The notes under the pieces: model-generated
Told to the model about the DNA's origin: nothing
The model's input: only the letters and a program-made list of their open reading frames with translations
Database searches by the model: none
In this document: in pieces, positions 1 to 9,161 of the stretch
How the letters are laid out: each line of letters begins with the position of its first letter
How positions within the stretch are numbered: position 1 is the stretch's first letter
Source of the DNA: Buchnera aphidicola (Lipaphis pseudobrassicae)
GTDB taxonomy: Bacteria > Pseudomonadota > Gammaproteobacteria > Enterobacterales > Enterobacteriaceae
Direction of reading: 5' to 3'
NCBI RefSeq assembly: GCF_005081185.1
Contig: NZ_CP034870.1
Coordinates: 398,400-434,426 of the forward strand
DNA length: 36,027 bases
Translations under genes and position numbers: made by a program

Positions 1-1670
1 ACAATGTAATACATATGATGTTAAATTTAAGTGGAGATGCTTTATATAAAAGAGGATATCGAAAACTTTGTAATTCTACTCCTATTAAAGAAAACTTAGC
101 TGCAGCAATAGTATTGAACTCAAAATGGACAGGAGAATCTCCTATAGTAGATCCTATGTGTGGATCAGGAACATTATTAATTGAAGCTGCAATGATCTCC
201 TGCGACAAAGCACCTGGATTAAATAGATTAAAATGGGGATTTCAATTTTGGAAAAAACATAATAATAATTTATGGCAAGACATTTATCAAACTGCGAAAA
301 AAAGATTTCAAATAGGATTAAAAAAATGCCATAAAAATTATTTTATAGGATATGATTACGATTCCGAAATTATAAAAAAAGCTAAAATCAATGCATTTAA
401 CGCAGGATTATCAACAATAATTCAATTTTTTATAAAAAATTTAAATAATTTAAAAAATATTTATAATAAAAAAGAAATTGGAATAATATTAAGTAACCCA
501 CCATATGGACAAAGAAAAGAAGCAGAAAACCAATTAGTTGGATTATATGTACAATTAGGTATAGTTTTAAAAAAATATTTCGAGAATTGGCAGTTATCGA
601 TTTTAAGCTCATCAAATTTTTTATTAAATTTTTTACAAATGCAATCGTATCAAAAATATATTCTAAAAAATGGAACATTAAATTGTATTCAAAAAAACTA
701 TCAAATTTTCTTAAATAATCCTATTTCTGAGAATAATGAATATCAAAATAGAATAAGAAAAAATTTTAAAAAATTAAAAAAGTGGACTATTCAAGAAAAA
801 ATAGAATGTTTTCGTCTATATAACGCTGATTTACCTAATTATAATATAATAGTAGATGTTTACAAAAAATGGATAGTTGTGCAAGAATACAAAGCGCCTA
901 AAATTATAAATTGTAAAAAAGCACATCAAAGATTATGCAATGCTATATATTATACTAAAGAAATACTGTCTATTGATATTAACAATATAATATTAAAAAT
1001 TAGAAAAAAAAATAAGAATAACACACAATATCAAAAATTATTTAATAAAAGTAATTTTATACAAATTAAAGAATATCATGCAAAATTTTTAGTTAATTTA
1101 ACAGACTATTTAGATACTGGATTATTTTTAGAAACAAGATTAATAAGAAAGCTAATAGGCATAATATCTAAAGGAAAAGATTTTTTAAATTTATTTTCAT
1201 ATACTGGAACTGCAACTGTTTACGCTGGATTAGGTGAAGCAAAGAGTACCACTAGTATAGATATGTCCAATACTTATATACAATGGTCTATGAAAAACAT
1301 GTTAATTAATAACTTGACAAGTACTAAACATAATTTTATTCAAGCAAATTGTCTAGATTGGATAAAAAAAACCAACAAGAAATTTGATCTTATTTTTATC
1401 AATCCACCGACCTTTTCAAATTCCAAGAAAATGAATAAATCTTTTGAGTTAACAAGAGATTATCTTAATGTTATTCAAGATTTGAAAACAATATTACGTG
1501 TAAATGGTAATATCATTTTCTCAAGTTCCAAACATAATTTTCAAATTAATTTAGATGCTCTAAATAAAATAAAATTATCCGCAAAAAACATAACAAAAAA
1601 AACTCAATCTAAAGATTACATGAATAATTCAAAGTTATATCATTCCTGGATTATTAAACATACTCGATAA
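1..1670 (+). CDS. rlmL: RlmKL 23S rRNA methyltransferase, 5' end outside window
   Basis: Bifunctional 23S rRNA methyltransferase: in E. coli the RlmL half makes m2G2445 and the RlmK half makes m7G2069 with S-adenosylmethionine. The frame is open from the first bases. The ATG pair at 15-20 is internal, because the protein begins in the middle of the family alignment. About 150 N-terminal residues (the THUMP domain) of a ~700-residue protein lie upstream. Visible: the first AdoMet site DPMCGSGT and the NPPYG catalytic motif (about residues 47-54 and 161-165 counted from position 15). The second methyltransferase domain follows with FSYTGTATVYAG and INPPTFSNSKK near the C-terminus. Both active-site motifs are intact, so I read it as functional. 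uup follows after 19 bases on the same strand, the same neighbour pair as in E. coli, so the two are probably cotranscribed. Confidence 0.93.
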   Translation, partial: NVIHMMLNLSGDALYKRGYRKLCNSTPIKENLAAAIVLNSKWTGESPIVDPMCGSGTLLIEAAMISCDKAPGLNRLKWGFQFWKKHNNNLWQDIYQTAKKRFQIGLKKCHKNYFIGYDYDSEIIKKAKINAFNAGLSTIIQFFIKNLNNLKNIYNKKEIGIILSNPPYGQRKEAENQLVGLYVQLGIVLKKYFENWQLSILSSSNFLLNFLQMQSYQKYILKNGTLNCIQKNYQIFLNNPISENNEYQNRIRKNFKKLKKWTIQEKIECFRLYNADLPNYNIIVDVYKKWIVVQEYKAPKIINCKKAHQRLCNAIYYTKEILSIDINNIILKIRKKNKNNTQYQKLFNKSNFIQIKEYHAKFLVNLTDYLDTGLFLETRLIRKLIGIISKGKDFLNLFSYTGTATVYAGLGEAKSTTSIDMSNTYIQWSMKNMLINNLTSTKHNFIQANCLDWIKKTNKKFDLIFINPPTFSNSKKMNKSFELTRDYLNVIQDLKTILRVNGNIIFSSSKHNFQINLDALNKIKLSAKNITKKTQSKDYMNNSKLYHSWIIKHTR

Positions 1671-1689
1671 ATTTAAAGATAAAAAATTT

Positions 1690-3480
1690 ATGTCACTTAT
1701 TAGTATACAAAACGCTTATTTGTCATTTAATGATGTACAAATTTTAAAAAATAGTACACTTCATATTAATCCACGTGAAAGAATATGTTTAATTGGTAAA
1801 AATGGCACTGGAAAATCAACTATTTTAAAAGTTATAAATAAAACACAAGATTTAGATAATGGTAGAATTTTTTACAAAAAAAATATAAAAATATCTTATC
1901 TTAAACAAACTAATCCAAACAATCTTGATATTTCTATATATGACTTTATTGTTTCGGGATTATACAAAAAAAGTATAATAAATAATGATTCAATTATTCC
2001 AAATAAAAAAACTATCAAAATAGAAGATAATATAAAAATAATAAAAATTATTGAAAATATTAAACTAGAAAAAAATACATTATTATCTGAATTATCTGGT
2101 GGTTTATTAAGAAAAGTTACATTAAGTCGAGTATTAGTAGGACAATCAGATCTACTATTACTAGATGAACCAACTAATCATTTAGATATAAAAACAGTAA
2201 GATGGTTAGAAAAATTTTTAGATAAATTTACTGGAAGTATATTATTTGTATCACATGATAGAAATTTTATTAAAAATATATCTACTCGTATTATAGATCT
2301 TGATGGTGGAAAATTAATTTCTTGGCCAGGAAATTATGATAATTTTATAAAATTAAAAAATGAAAGTAATCGCATTGAACAAATTAAAAAAAAAATATTC
2401 GATAAAAAATTAAAAAAAGAAGAATTATGGATTAGAAAATGTGTTAAAGCACGTTCTATTCGAAATGAAGGTAGAGTTAAAAACTTAAAAACACTTCGAA
2501 AAGAAAATGATGATTATCAAAAAATAGAAAAATTAGGGAAAATTAAAGCGAATCAATCTAGACATCATTTAGGGAAAATTCTTTTTGAATTAGAAAATAT
2601 AGACTTTTCTATAAACGATCAGTATATTATTAAAAATTTTTCATCAATAATTCAAAACGGTGATAAATTAGGATTAATCGGAGATAACGGATGTGGTAAA
2701 AGTACCATGATTAAAATTCTTATAGGAGAAAAACAACCAAAAAGAGGGAAAATTTATAGAAATACAGGATTAAAAATATCATATTTTGATCAAAATAGAT
2801 CCTTGTTAGATTCAAATAAATCCATATTAGAAAATATGCACTATGGAAATATAGAGCTTATAGTAAAATATTTAAATGCATTTCTATTTAAACCTAATGA
2901 GTTACAATCTTTAGTAAAAACGTTATCTGGTGGTCAACGTAATAGATTATTATTAGCGAAATTATTCCTAAAACCAAGTAATGTTTTGATTCTCGATGAA
3001 CCTACAAATGATTTAGATTTAGATAGTTTACAACTATTAGAAAAAATTATTATAAATTATAAAGGCACTGTTTTATTAGTTAGTCATGATGAAACATTTA
3101 TAAATAATACAATAAATAAATATTGGTATTTTGAAAAAAATGGAATAATTAGTACTCATGTTGGAAAATTTAACAGTATAAAAAGAAAAGAAAAAAGTTC
3201 TAAAAAAAGAAAAATTAAAATAAATCATCATTTAAAAAAAATAACACAAAATAAAATAAAAAAAAATTTAAATGATATATTTTTAAAAATAGAAAAAACA
3301 GAACTTCAGATTAAAAAATTACAAAATAAGATAAATAAAATAGATTTTTTTAAAAAAGATTTAGAAAATAAGTTATCAACGTTAAAAATATTATCTGAAA
3401 AAGAAAAAGAACTAGAAGAATTATTAATATATTGGGAACATTTAGAGAAATCTACTGCAATAAAAAAACATAACAATTAA
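1690..3480 (+). CDS. uup: ABC-F ATPase Uup
   Basis: Soluble ABC-F protein with two ATPase cassettes and no membrane domain. E. coli Uup acts on ribosomes and DNA branch intermediates, and its loss raises precise transposon excision. Length is 596 residues against about 635 in E. coli. First cassette: Walker A GKNGTGKS at 36-43, signature LSGG at 135-138, Walker B ending DE at 159-160. The linker is Lys-rich. Second cassette: Walker A GDNGCGKS at 331-338, signature LSGGQ at 412-416, Walker B ILDEPTND at about 434-441. The Lys/Glu-rich C-terminal ~100 residues look like the coiled-coil DNA-binding domain that distinguishes Uup from EttA and YheS. There is no clear Shine-Dalgarno site. An A10 run (2386-2395) is in frame. 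It ends 16 bases before the convergent trhO stop. Confidence 0.93.
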   Translation: MSLISIQNAYLSFNDVQILKNSTLHINPRERICLIGKNGTGKSTILKVINKTQDLDNGRIFYKKNIKISYLKQTNPNNLDISIYDFIVSGLYKKSIINNDSIIPNKKTIKIEDNIKIIKIIENIKLEKNTLLSELSGGLLRKVTLSRVLVGQSDLLLLDEPTNHLDIKTVRWLEKFLDKFTGSILFVSHDRNFIKNISTRIIDLDGGKLISWPGNYDNFIKLKNESNRIEQIKKKIFDKKLKKEELWIRKCVKARSIRNEGRVKNLKTLRKENDDYQKIEKLGKIKANQSRHHLGKILFELENIDFSINDQYIIKNFSSIIQNGDKLGLIGDNGCGKSTMIKILIGEKQPKRGKIYRNTGLKISYFDQNRSLLDSNKSILENMHYGNIELIVKYLNAFLFKPNELQSLVKTLSGGQRNRLLLAKLFLKPSNVLILDEPTNDLDLDSLQLLEKIIINYKGTVLLVSHDETFINNTINKYWYFEKNGIISTHVGKFNSIKRKEKSSKKRKIKINHHLKKITQNKIKKNLNDIFLKIEKTELQIKKLQNKINKIDFFKKDLENKLSTLKILSEKEKELEELLIYWEHLEKSTAIKKHNN

Positions 3481-3496
3481 ATTCAAAAAAATAATA

Positions 3497-4429
3497 CTAT
3501 ATTTTTTTTATACAATTATAAGAGCAACAACCATTAAAAATATTAAAACAATTTATACATTGAATAAAAAGAAGATGACATAAATTATTTTTACAATTAA
3601 CATAATTATCTGAAGATTTATTGCATTGATGACAAAAAGATATGACATCATCAGAAATTTTTTCAGACATACGATGATCAAAAACAAAATTTTTTCCTTT
3701 AAAAAAAATTGGTAAATTATTTTTTTTAGCATCATTTACATAACCAATAATTCCTCCTTGAATATGATAAATATGTTGAAAACCATTAAAATACATCCAA
3801 GCAGTAGCTTTTTCACAACGAATTCCACCAGTACAGTACATAACAATTTTTTTATCTTTAGCATACTGCATAACTTTGACAACTTTTTGTAATTGTTCTC
3901 TAAACGTTTTACTTTTAATTTCTACTGCATTTTCAAAATGACCTATTTCATATTCATAAGAATTTCTCATATCAACAAATATTGTATTTTTATCATTTAA
4001 CATTGAATTCACTGCTTTTGATTTAATACGAACACCTACATGATTCGGATCAAAAAATGGTTCTTTAATACCATCCGATATAATTTTTTCTTTAACTTTT
4101 ACAGTAAGCATCCAAAAAGATTTTTCATTATTTAATGATTGATTGATATATAAATTATTTAAACATGGATCAAAGTGATATAAAAATTTTTTTAAAATAA
4201 GATAATTTGTTTTTGGAATGCTAATTTGAGCATTAATACCTTCATTAGCAATATATACTCTTCCTAAAATATTATTTCGATAAAAATGCTCATAAATTGT
4301 ATTTCGATATTCCTGTGGGTTTTTTATCTCGAAATATTTATAGAAACATAAATTTAAACGTTTTGTACTATCAGATAACATTTGTTTTTTTAATTGTTTT
4401 CTAGGAGAAATATTATGTAAAATGGACAT
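3497..4429 (-). CDS. trhO: tRNA uridine(34) hydroxylase TrhO (rhodanese family, YceA)
   Basis: Oxygen-dependent enzyme that hydroxylates U34 of certain tRNAs, the first step to 5-methoxyuridine/cmo5U. The N-terminal UPF0176-type domain (about 1-130) includes the motif FYKYF at 29-33 and GRVYIANEGINAQIS at 56-70. The rhodanese domain follows, with active-site Cys199 in CTGGIRCEK. The C-terminal Cys cluster (CHQC, CKNNLCHLLFIQC, GCCSYNC) that may bind metal is kept. At 310 residues it lacks the basic ~40-residue tail of the E. coli protein (350). The start is supported by AAGG about 9 bases upstream. It lies between convergent uup and upstream valS; in E. coli valS is far away, so this is a rearranged junction. 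Confidence 0.92.
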   Translation of the reverse strand: MSILHNISPRKQLKKQMLSDSTKRLNLCFYKYFEIKNPQEYRNTIYEHFYRNNILGRVYIANEGINAQISIPKTNYLILKKFLYHFDPCLNNLYINQSLNNEKSFWMLTVKVKEKIISDGIKEPFFDPNHVGVRIKSKAVNSMLNDKNTIFVDMRNSYEYEIGHFENAVEIKSKTFREQLQKVVKVMQYAKDKKIVMYCTGGIRCEKATAWMYFNGFQHIYHIQGGIIGYVNDAKKNNLPIFFKGKNFVFDHRMSEKISDDVISFCHQCNKSSDNYVNCKNNLCHLLFIQCINCFNIFNGCCSYNCIKKI

Positions 4430-4541
4430 AAAACATACCTTGATTTTTAAAAAATGAAAGAATTTAAGAAAAGATTATTAAAAATTTTAATGCTTTTCAC
4501 ATAAATATATTTAACAAATTACATGTATTAAAATAAAAAAA

Positions 4542-7409
4542 TTATGATATGTGAGATAAATTTATAAATTTTTTTATTTTTTTACATAATTCTAAATGTG
4601 TTTCATTTAGTTTTAATAACTTATTTTTTTCTTGAATTATTATTTTCTCTGGAGCATGAGTTAAAAAGTTTTTATTTACAAGTTTTTCTTTTATAAGAAT
4701 AATACTTCTTTGAAGCATTTTTTCTTCTTTTTTTAATCTATCCAATTCTTCTTGTACATTTACTAATTTTAATATAGGAATTATTACTTCTACTTCATTA
4801 ATGATTTTTTTTACATATAAATTTTCATCATATTTCTCAAATAATATTGTAATACTTTCTAAAAAAGCTATCTTTTTTAGAAATAAAGCATTTTCATCAA
4901 TAATTATTTTTTTTTCAGAAGTGATATTATAAAAAAATAATGGCAATAATTTAGTAGTATTAACACGCATACTAATTCTAATTTGTCTTAAAAATACAAT
5001 TACATCTTTTATCCAATTCATATTATTTAATATGTTTACATTGGTTAATGCATGATTATATTTTGGAAAAGGTTGCAGCATAATTGTTTCTTCTTTTGAA
5101 TTAACAATTAATTTTATACGTTGCCAAATCTCTTCTGTAATAAATGGAATAATTGGATGAGCCATTCTCAAAATTAATTCTAGAATATAAAGTAAAACAT
5201 TTTTAGTATGATAAATTTGTTTATCAGAACCATTTTTAATAATAATTTTTGTAAATTCTAAATACCAATCGCAAAAAATATTCCAAATAAAATCATATAA
5301 AATATTAGAAGCAATATCAAAACGATAAGTATCTAACGAATCACGATATAATTTAACTACATTATTGCTTTCTATTAAAATCCATCGATTTATTAATAAC
5401 ATATCTTCTTGTAAATTAATTTCTAAAAAATGATGATTTTTAGTGTTCATTAAAACAAATCGACTTGCATTCCAAAGTTTATTACAAAAATTACGATATC
5501 CTTTTAATCTATTTATATCCCAATGTATATCACGTGTATTAGCAGCTAATGCAGAAAAAGTAAAACGCAATGCATCTGTTCCAGTGGATGTTATACCATG
5601 TGGAAATTGTTTTGTAGTACGTTCAATAATTTTTTCAGATAAATTCGATTGTAACAAATGACTCGTTCTTTTTTTAATTAAATCTGATAAAGATATTCCA
5701 TCTATCATATCTAAAGGATCAATTACATTTCCTTTTGATTTTGACATTTTCATACCTTGATCATCTCGAATTAATCCGGTTATATAAACATTTTTAAATG
5801 GTACTTCAGGATTGCCATTTTTATCTTTAATAAAATACATTGTCAACATAATCATTCTAGCAATCCAAAAAAAAATAATATCAAAACCGCTTACTAAAAC
5901 ATTAGTAGAATGAAAAAGTTTTAAAAATGTTGTTTTTTTAGGCCAACCTAAACTAGAAAACGTCCATAATCCAGAAGAAAACCATGTATCTAAAACATCT
6001 TCATCTTGCTTTAACAAAATATCATTTGAAAGAGAATATTTCTTTCGTATTGTTTTTTCATCTTTTCCAACATATATATTTTTTTCAGCATCATACCATA
6101 TAGGAATTCGATGTCCCCACCATAATTGACGAGAAATACACCAATCTTCAACATTTTTCATCCAGGAAAAATACATACTTTTATACTGCCCAGGTATAAA
6201 TTTAATTTTTTTTTCTTTTACAGCATCAATAGCAACGCGAGCTAATTTTGATATTTTCAAATACCATTGATTTGTAAGAATAGGTTCAATAATCACTCCA
6301 GTTCGATCATTATAAGGAATAGTAATATTACATTCTTCAGTTTTTTTCAATAATCCTAAATTTTTAATTTCTTCTATAATTTTTACTCGTGCAGATAAGA
6401 TATCTAATTTTTGAAATAATTTAGGAATGGAATTACTGTATATATTAGACAAATTACCATGATGATCATAAACATCAGCAATACATTTAATTTTTCCATC
6501 AAAAGAAAAAATATTAATCATTGGTAATTTATGACGAACTCCTACCTTATAATCATTAAAGTCATGTGCTGGAGTTATTTTAACGCAACCTGTTCCTTTT
6601 TTTATATCAGCATATTCATCACCAATAATAGGAATGATACGATTGATCAAAGGACATTTTACAAAATTGCCAATAAACTTATTATATTTACTATCTTTAG
6701 GATTTACTGCGATAGCTGTATCCCCTAATAAAGTTTCAGGTCTAGTTGTAGAAACAATTAAATATTCAATATTACAAGTTGAAAAAAGATTATTTTTGAC
6801 TACTGGATACTTAATAAACCACTTTTTTCCTTTTTCTACTCGATGAGCAACCTCTAAATCTGAAATTACTGTTTCTAACTTTGAATCCCAATGTACCAAT
6901 CTTTTTTTTTGATAAATAAGATGATTATTATATAAGATAATAAACGCTTCTTGAACAGCAATAGAAATATCAGGATCTAAAGTAAATTTTTCATGATCCC
7001 AATCGACAGAAATCCCCAAACGTCGCATTTGTTTAGTTACAATACTATTGTATTTTTTTTTCCATATCCAAACTTTTTTAATAAAATCTTCCCTGCTATA
7101 ATCGTTTTTAGTTTTATTTTCTTCTGAAAATATTTGACGTTCAACTAATATTTGTGTTGCTATTCCAGCATGATCTGTTCCTACTTGCCATAAAGTATTT
7201 TTTCCTTGCATTCTATGATAACGAACTAATATATCCATAATTGTTTGTTGAAATGCATGTCCCATATGCAAATTTCCAGTAATATTAGGAGGAGGCATAA
7301 TAATGCAAAAAGTTGGTTGCTTTAAATAATCAGGTTTAAAATACCCATTTTTTTCCCAAAAATTATATAATGATTCTTCAATATGTTTAGGATTATAAAT
7401 TTTTTCCAT
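4542..7409 (-). CDS. valS: Valyl-tRNA synthetase
   Basis: Class Ia aminoacyl-tRNA synthetase charging tRNA-Val, 955 residues (E. coli 951). Seen: the HIGH-type motif PPPNITGNLHMGHA with HMGH at 48-51; the CP1 editing domain around 190-380 (including TTRPETLLGD); the KMSKS motif in GMKMSKSKGN near residue 560; the anticodon-binding domain; and a charged C-terminal segment typical of the ValRS coiled-coil arm. All catalytic motifs are intact. The ATG at 7407-7409 fits the family N-terminus, but no Shine-Dalgarno site is visible before it. In E. coli holC lies between pepA and valS; here only 104 bases separate them, so holC has been lost. Confidence 0.97.
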   Translation of the reverse strand: MEKIYNPKHIEESLYNFWEKNGYFKPDYLKQPTFCIIMPPPNITGNLHMGHAFQQTIMDILVRYHRMQGKNTLWQVGTDHAGIATQILVERQIFSEENKTKNDYSREDFIKKVWIWKKKYNSIVTKQMRRLGISVDWDHEKFTLDPDISIAVQEAFIILYNNHLIYQKKRLVHWDSKLETVISDLEVAHRVEKGKKWFIKYPVVKNNLFSTCNIEYLIVSTTRPETLLGDTAIAVNPKDSKYNKFIGNFVKCPLINRIIPIIGDEYADIKKGTGCVKITPAHDFNDYKVGVRHKLPMINIFSFDGKIKCIADVYDHHGNLSNIYSNSIPKLFQKLDILSARVKIIEEIKNLGLLKKTEECNITIPYNDRTGVIIEPILTNQWYLKISKLARVAIDAVKEKKIKFIPGQYKSMYFSWMKNVEDWCISRQLWWGHRIPIWYDAEKNIYVGKDEKTIRKKYSLSNDILLKQDEDVLDTWFSSGLWTFSSLGWPKKTTFLKLFHSTNVLVSGFDIIFFWIARMIMLTMYFIKDKNGNPEVPFKNVYITGLIRDDQGMKMSKSKGNVIDPLDMIDGISLSDLIKKRTSHLLQSNLSEKIIERTTKQFPHGITSTGTDALRFTFSALAANTRDIHWDINRLKGYRNFCNKLWNASRFVLMNTKNHHFLEINLQEDMLLINRWILIESNNVVKLYRDSLDTYRFDIASNILYDFIWNIFCDWYLEFTKIIIKNGSDKQIYHTKNVLLYILELILRMAHPIIPFITEEIWQRIKLIVNSKEETIMLQPFPKYNHALTNVNILNNMNWIKDVIVFLRQIRISMRVNTTKLLPLFFYNITSEKKIIIDENALFLKKIAFLESITILFEKYDENLYVKKIINEVEVIIPILKLVNVQEELDRLKKEEKMLQRSIILIKEKLVNKNFLTHAPEKIIIQEKNKLLKLNETHLELCKKIKKFINLSHIS

Positions 7410-7451
7410 TTTAATTTAACTGTTTATAGTAAAAGTAAGATCAAGTAAAGG

Positions 7452-7508
7452 TATGATAATATCATATTATAAAAAAAATAAAGTATTAATCCATATATTT
7501 TATATATG
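7452..7508 (-). terminator. Weak hairpins after pepA
   Basis: Two small inverted repeats lie in the 104-base pepA-valS spacer: CATATAT / ATATATG around a 3-base loop at 7492-7508, and TATGAT / ATCATA around AAT at 7452-7466. On the minus strand a U-run (opposite the A-run 7471-7478) lies between them. They could slow or trim the pepA transcript 3' end. They are almost pure A/T and may be chance. Confidence 0.25.
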
Positions 7509-7513
7509 AAATA

Positions 7514-9007
7514 TTATCTAATTTGATTCAATAAAAATTGACATAAAAGTTCAACAGGACGACCTGTAGATCCTTTATTTTTACCTGATTTCCAAGCCGT
7601 TCCAGCAATATCTAAATGTGCCCAATCATATTTTTTTGCAAAGTTAGAAAGAAAACAAGCTGCAGTTATAGCACCAGCTTTACTATCTCCTATATTAGAA
7701 AAATCTGCAATAGAAGAACTTAATGTTTTTTGATATTCTGGGAATAAAGGTAAACGCCATATCTTATCATTAGTTTCTTTTGAAGCTCTATTAAATTCAT
7801 CAAATAAATACTCGTTGTTTGTAAAAAAACCACTTACAGAATCTCCCAATGCTGTAACGCATGCACCAGTTAAAGTAGCAATATCTACTACAATGTTTGG
7901 AGAAAAACGCTCCAAATAAGTTAACGTATCACATAATACTAATCTTCCTTCAGCATCAGTATTTAGTACTTCTACTGTTTGACCAGACATAGTAGTTAAA
8001 ACATCTCCTGGTCTAAAAGCATTTCCTCCAAGCATATTTTCGCATCCAGCCAAAACTCCTATAATTGTTAAAGGTAATTTTAATTCAGCTACCATGATCA
8101 TGGTACCATAAACTGCTGCTGCTCCAGACATATCATATTTCATTTCGTGCATATTTGATGCTGGTTTAATAGAGATTCCTCCAGAATCAAAAGTTAAGCC
8201 TTTTCCTACTAAGGCAATTTTTTTATTACTAGTATTATTTCCAGAATATTTGATTACAGACATAAATGGTTTGTTTTTTGAACCACTACCTACTGCTGTA
8301 TAAGCATACATGCCTAATTTTTTCATTGCTTCAAGATCAATTACTTCAACACTAATATTATCTGGATATCTTAAAGAAAGTTGTTTTGCTTGATAAGATA
8401 AAAATAAAGGATTGCAAATATTAGGTGGTAAATTATTAATATCTTTTGCAGATGTTATCCCGGAATTAATAGCTAATGCATGTTTTAAAGCTGTTTGTGC
8501 TACAAGTAATTCATTTTTGTTTAAAATATTAAATATAATTAAATTAAAACACATACTATTTTTAGTAGTACTATTAATTTTGGTAATTTTATATAAAAAC
8601 TTATGAATAAAAATTGTTATAGATCTAATTAACCAATATATGTTATTTTCACTGTTAATATTTATTTCAGAAAAAGAACAGATAATATTTTTGACAGATA
8701 TTTTTTTCAATTTTCGTATAATATTTTTAAATATTTCTTCTAAACTAGACTTAGTAAGTTTATTTTTTTCTCCAAGACCTACTAATAGCACTCTTTTTGA
8801 AAAGATTTTAGGAACATTGTATAATAGCATCATTTCACCTAATTTCCCTTTAATATCACCTAATTTGAGTAATGAGGTAATATAACCATCACTACAATCA
8901 TTTAAGTATTCTGCAGAAATAGAAAATTTGTATGAATCAAAAAGACCTACAATTATACAATCTGTTTTTACCTTATCTAAAGTGCAATTTTTCACTAAAA
9001 GTTTCAT
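7514..9007 (-). CDS. pepA: Leucyl aminopeptidase (cytosol aminopeptidase A)
   Basis: Hexameric Mn/Zn M17 aminopeptidase. In E. coli it also binds DNA as an accessory factor in Xer recombination and carAB control. I chose the ATG at 9005-9007 (497 residues; E. coli 503) because MKLLVKNCTLDKVKTDCIIVG aligns with the family N-terminus and AGAGAAG lies about 9 bases upstream. A longer in-frame start at 9067 would add 20 unsupported residues and would overlap the likely promoter. Motifs: VGKGLTFDSGGISIKP (metal-binding Lys/Asp region), YDMSGAAAV, and the signature NTDAEGRL around residue 350. The enzyme looks active. It is divergent from argI. Confidence 0.95.
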   Translation of the reverse strand: MKLLVKNCTLDKVKTDCIIVGLFDSYKFSISAEYLNDCSDGYITSLLKLGDIKGKLGEMMLLYNVPKIFSKRVLLVGLGEKNKLTKSSLEEIFKNIIRKLKKISVKNIICSFSEININSENNIYWLIRSITIFIHKFLYKITKINSTTKNSMCFNLIIFNILNKNELLVAQTALKHALAINSGITSAKDINNLPPNICNPLFLSYQAKQLSLRYPDNISVEVIDLEAMKKLGMYAYTAVGSGSKNKPFMSVIKYSGNNTSNKKIALVGKGLTFDSGGISIKPASNMHEMKYDMSGAAAVYGTMIMVAELKLPLTIIGVLAGCENMLGGNAFRPGDVLTTMSGQTVEVLNTDAEGRLVLCDTLTYLERFSPNIVVDIATLTGACVTALGDSVSGFFTNNEYLFDEFNRASKETNDKIWRLPLFPEYQKTLSSSIADFSNIGDSKAGAITAACFLSNFAKKYDWAHLDIAGTAWKSGKNKGSTGRPVELLCQFLLNQIR

Positions 9008-9052
9008 AATTTTTACTTCTCTTAAAATATTATTTATTAATAATACTATTTT

Positions 9053-9081
9053 TTTATAGAATAACAATGTATTCGTGTTAA
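9053..9081 (-). promoter_or_regulatory. Putative sigma-70 promoter for pepA
   Basis: On the minus strand TTAACA (9076-9081) and TATAAA (9053-9058) are separated by 17 bases, each matching five of six consensus bases. Transcription would start near 9046, leaving a ~40-base leader before the pepA ATG at 9007. The fit in sequence, spacing and position is the best promoter candidate in the window. Confidence 0.5.
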
Positions 9082-9104
9082 TATAAAAATATTATTAATA
9101 ATAT

Positions 9105-9133
9105 TTGCATTTTAAAATAATATTTTTTATAAA
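9105..9133 (+). promoter_or_regulatory. Putative sigma-70 promoter for argI
   Basis: TTGCAT (9105-9110) and TATAAA (9128-9133) are separated by 17 bases, ending 28 bases before the argI ATG. The -35 match is four of six, the -10 five of six. Its -35 touches the 18-bp palindrome at 9088-9105. The region is so AT-rich that -10-like hexamers are common, so confidence is moderate. Confidence 0.4.
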
Positions 9134-9161
9134 TATATTTATAATATTGAGAATCTAGAAC

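Noticed and set aside
15..17. ATG as a true start for the first gene
   Set aside because: The frame is open upstream, and the protein begins mid-domain relative to RlmL, so the gene is cut by the window edge.
9008..9067. 20-residue N-terminal extension of pepA
   Set aside because: Not supported by the family alignment; it overlaps the likely promoter, and the internal ATG has a good Shine-Dalgarno.
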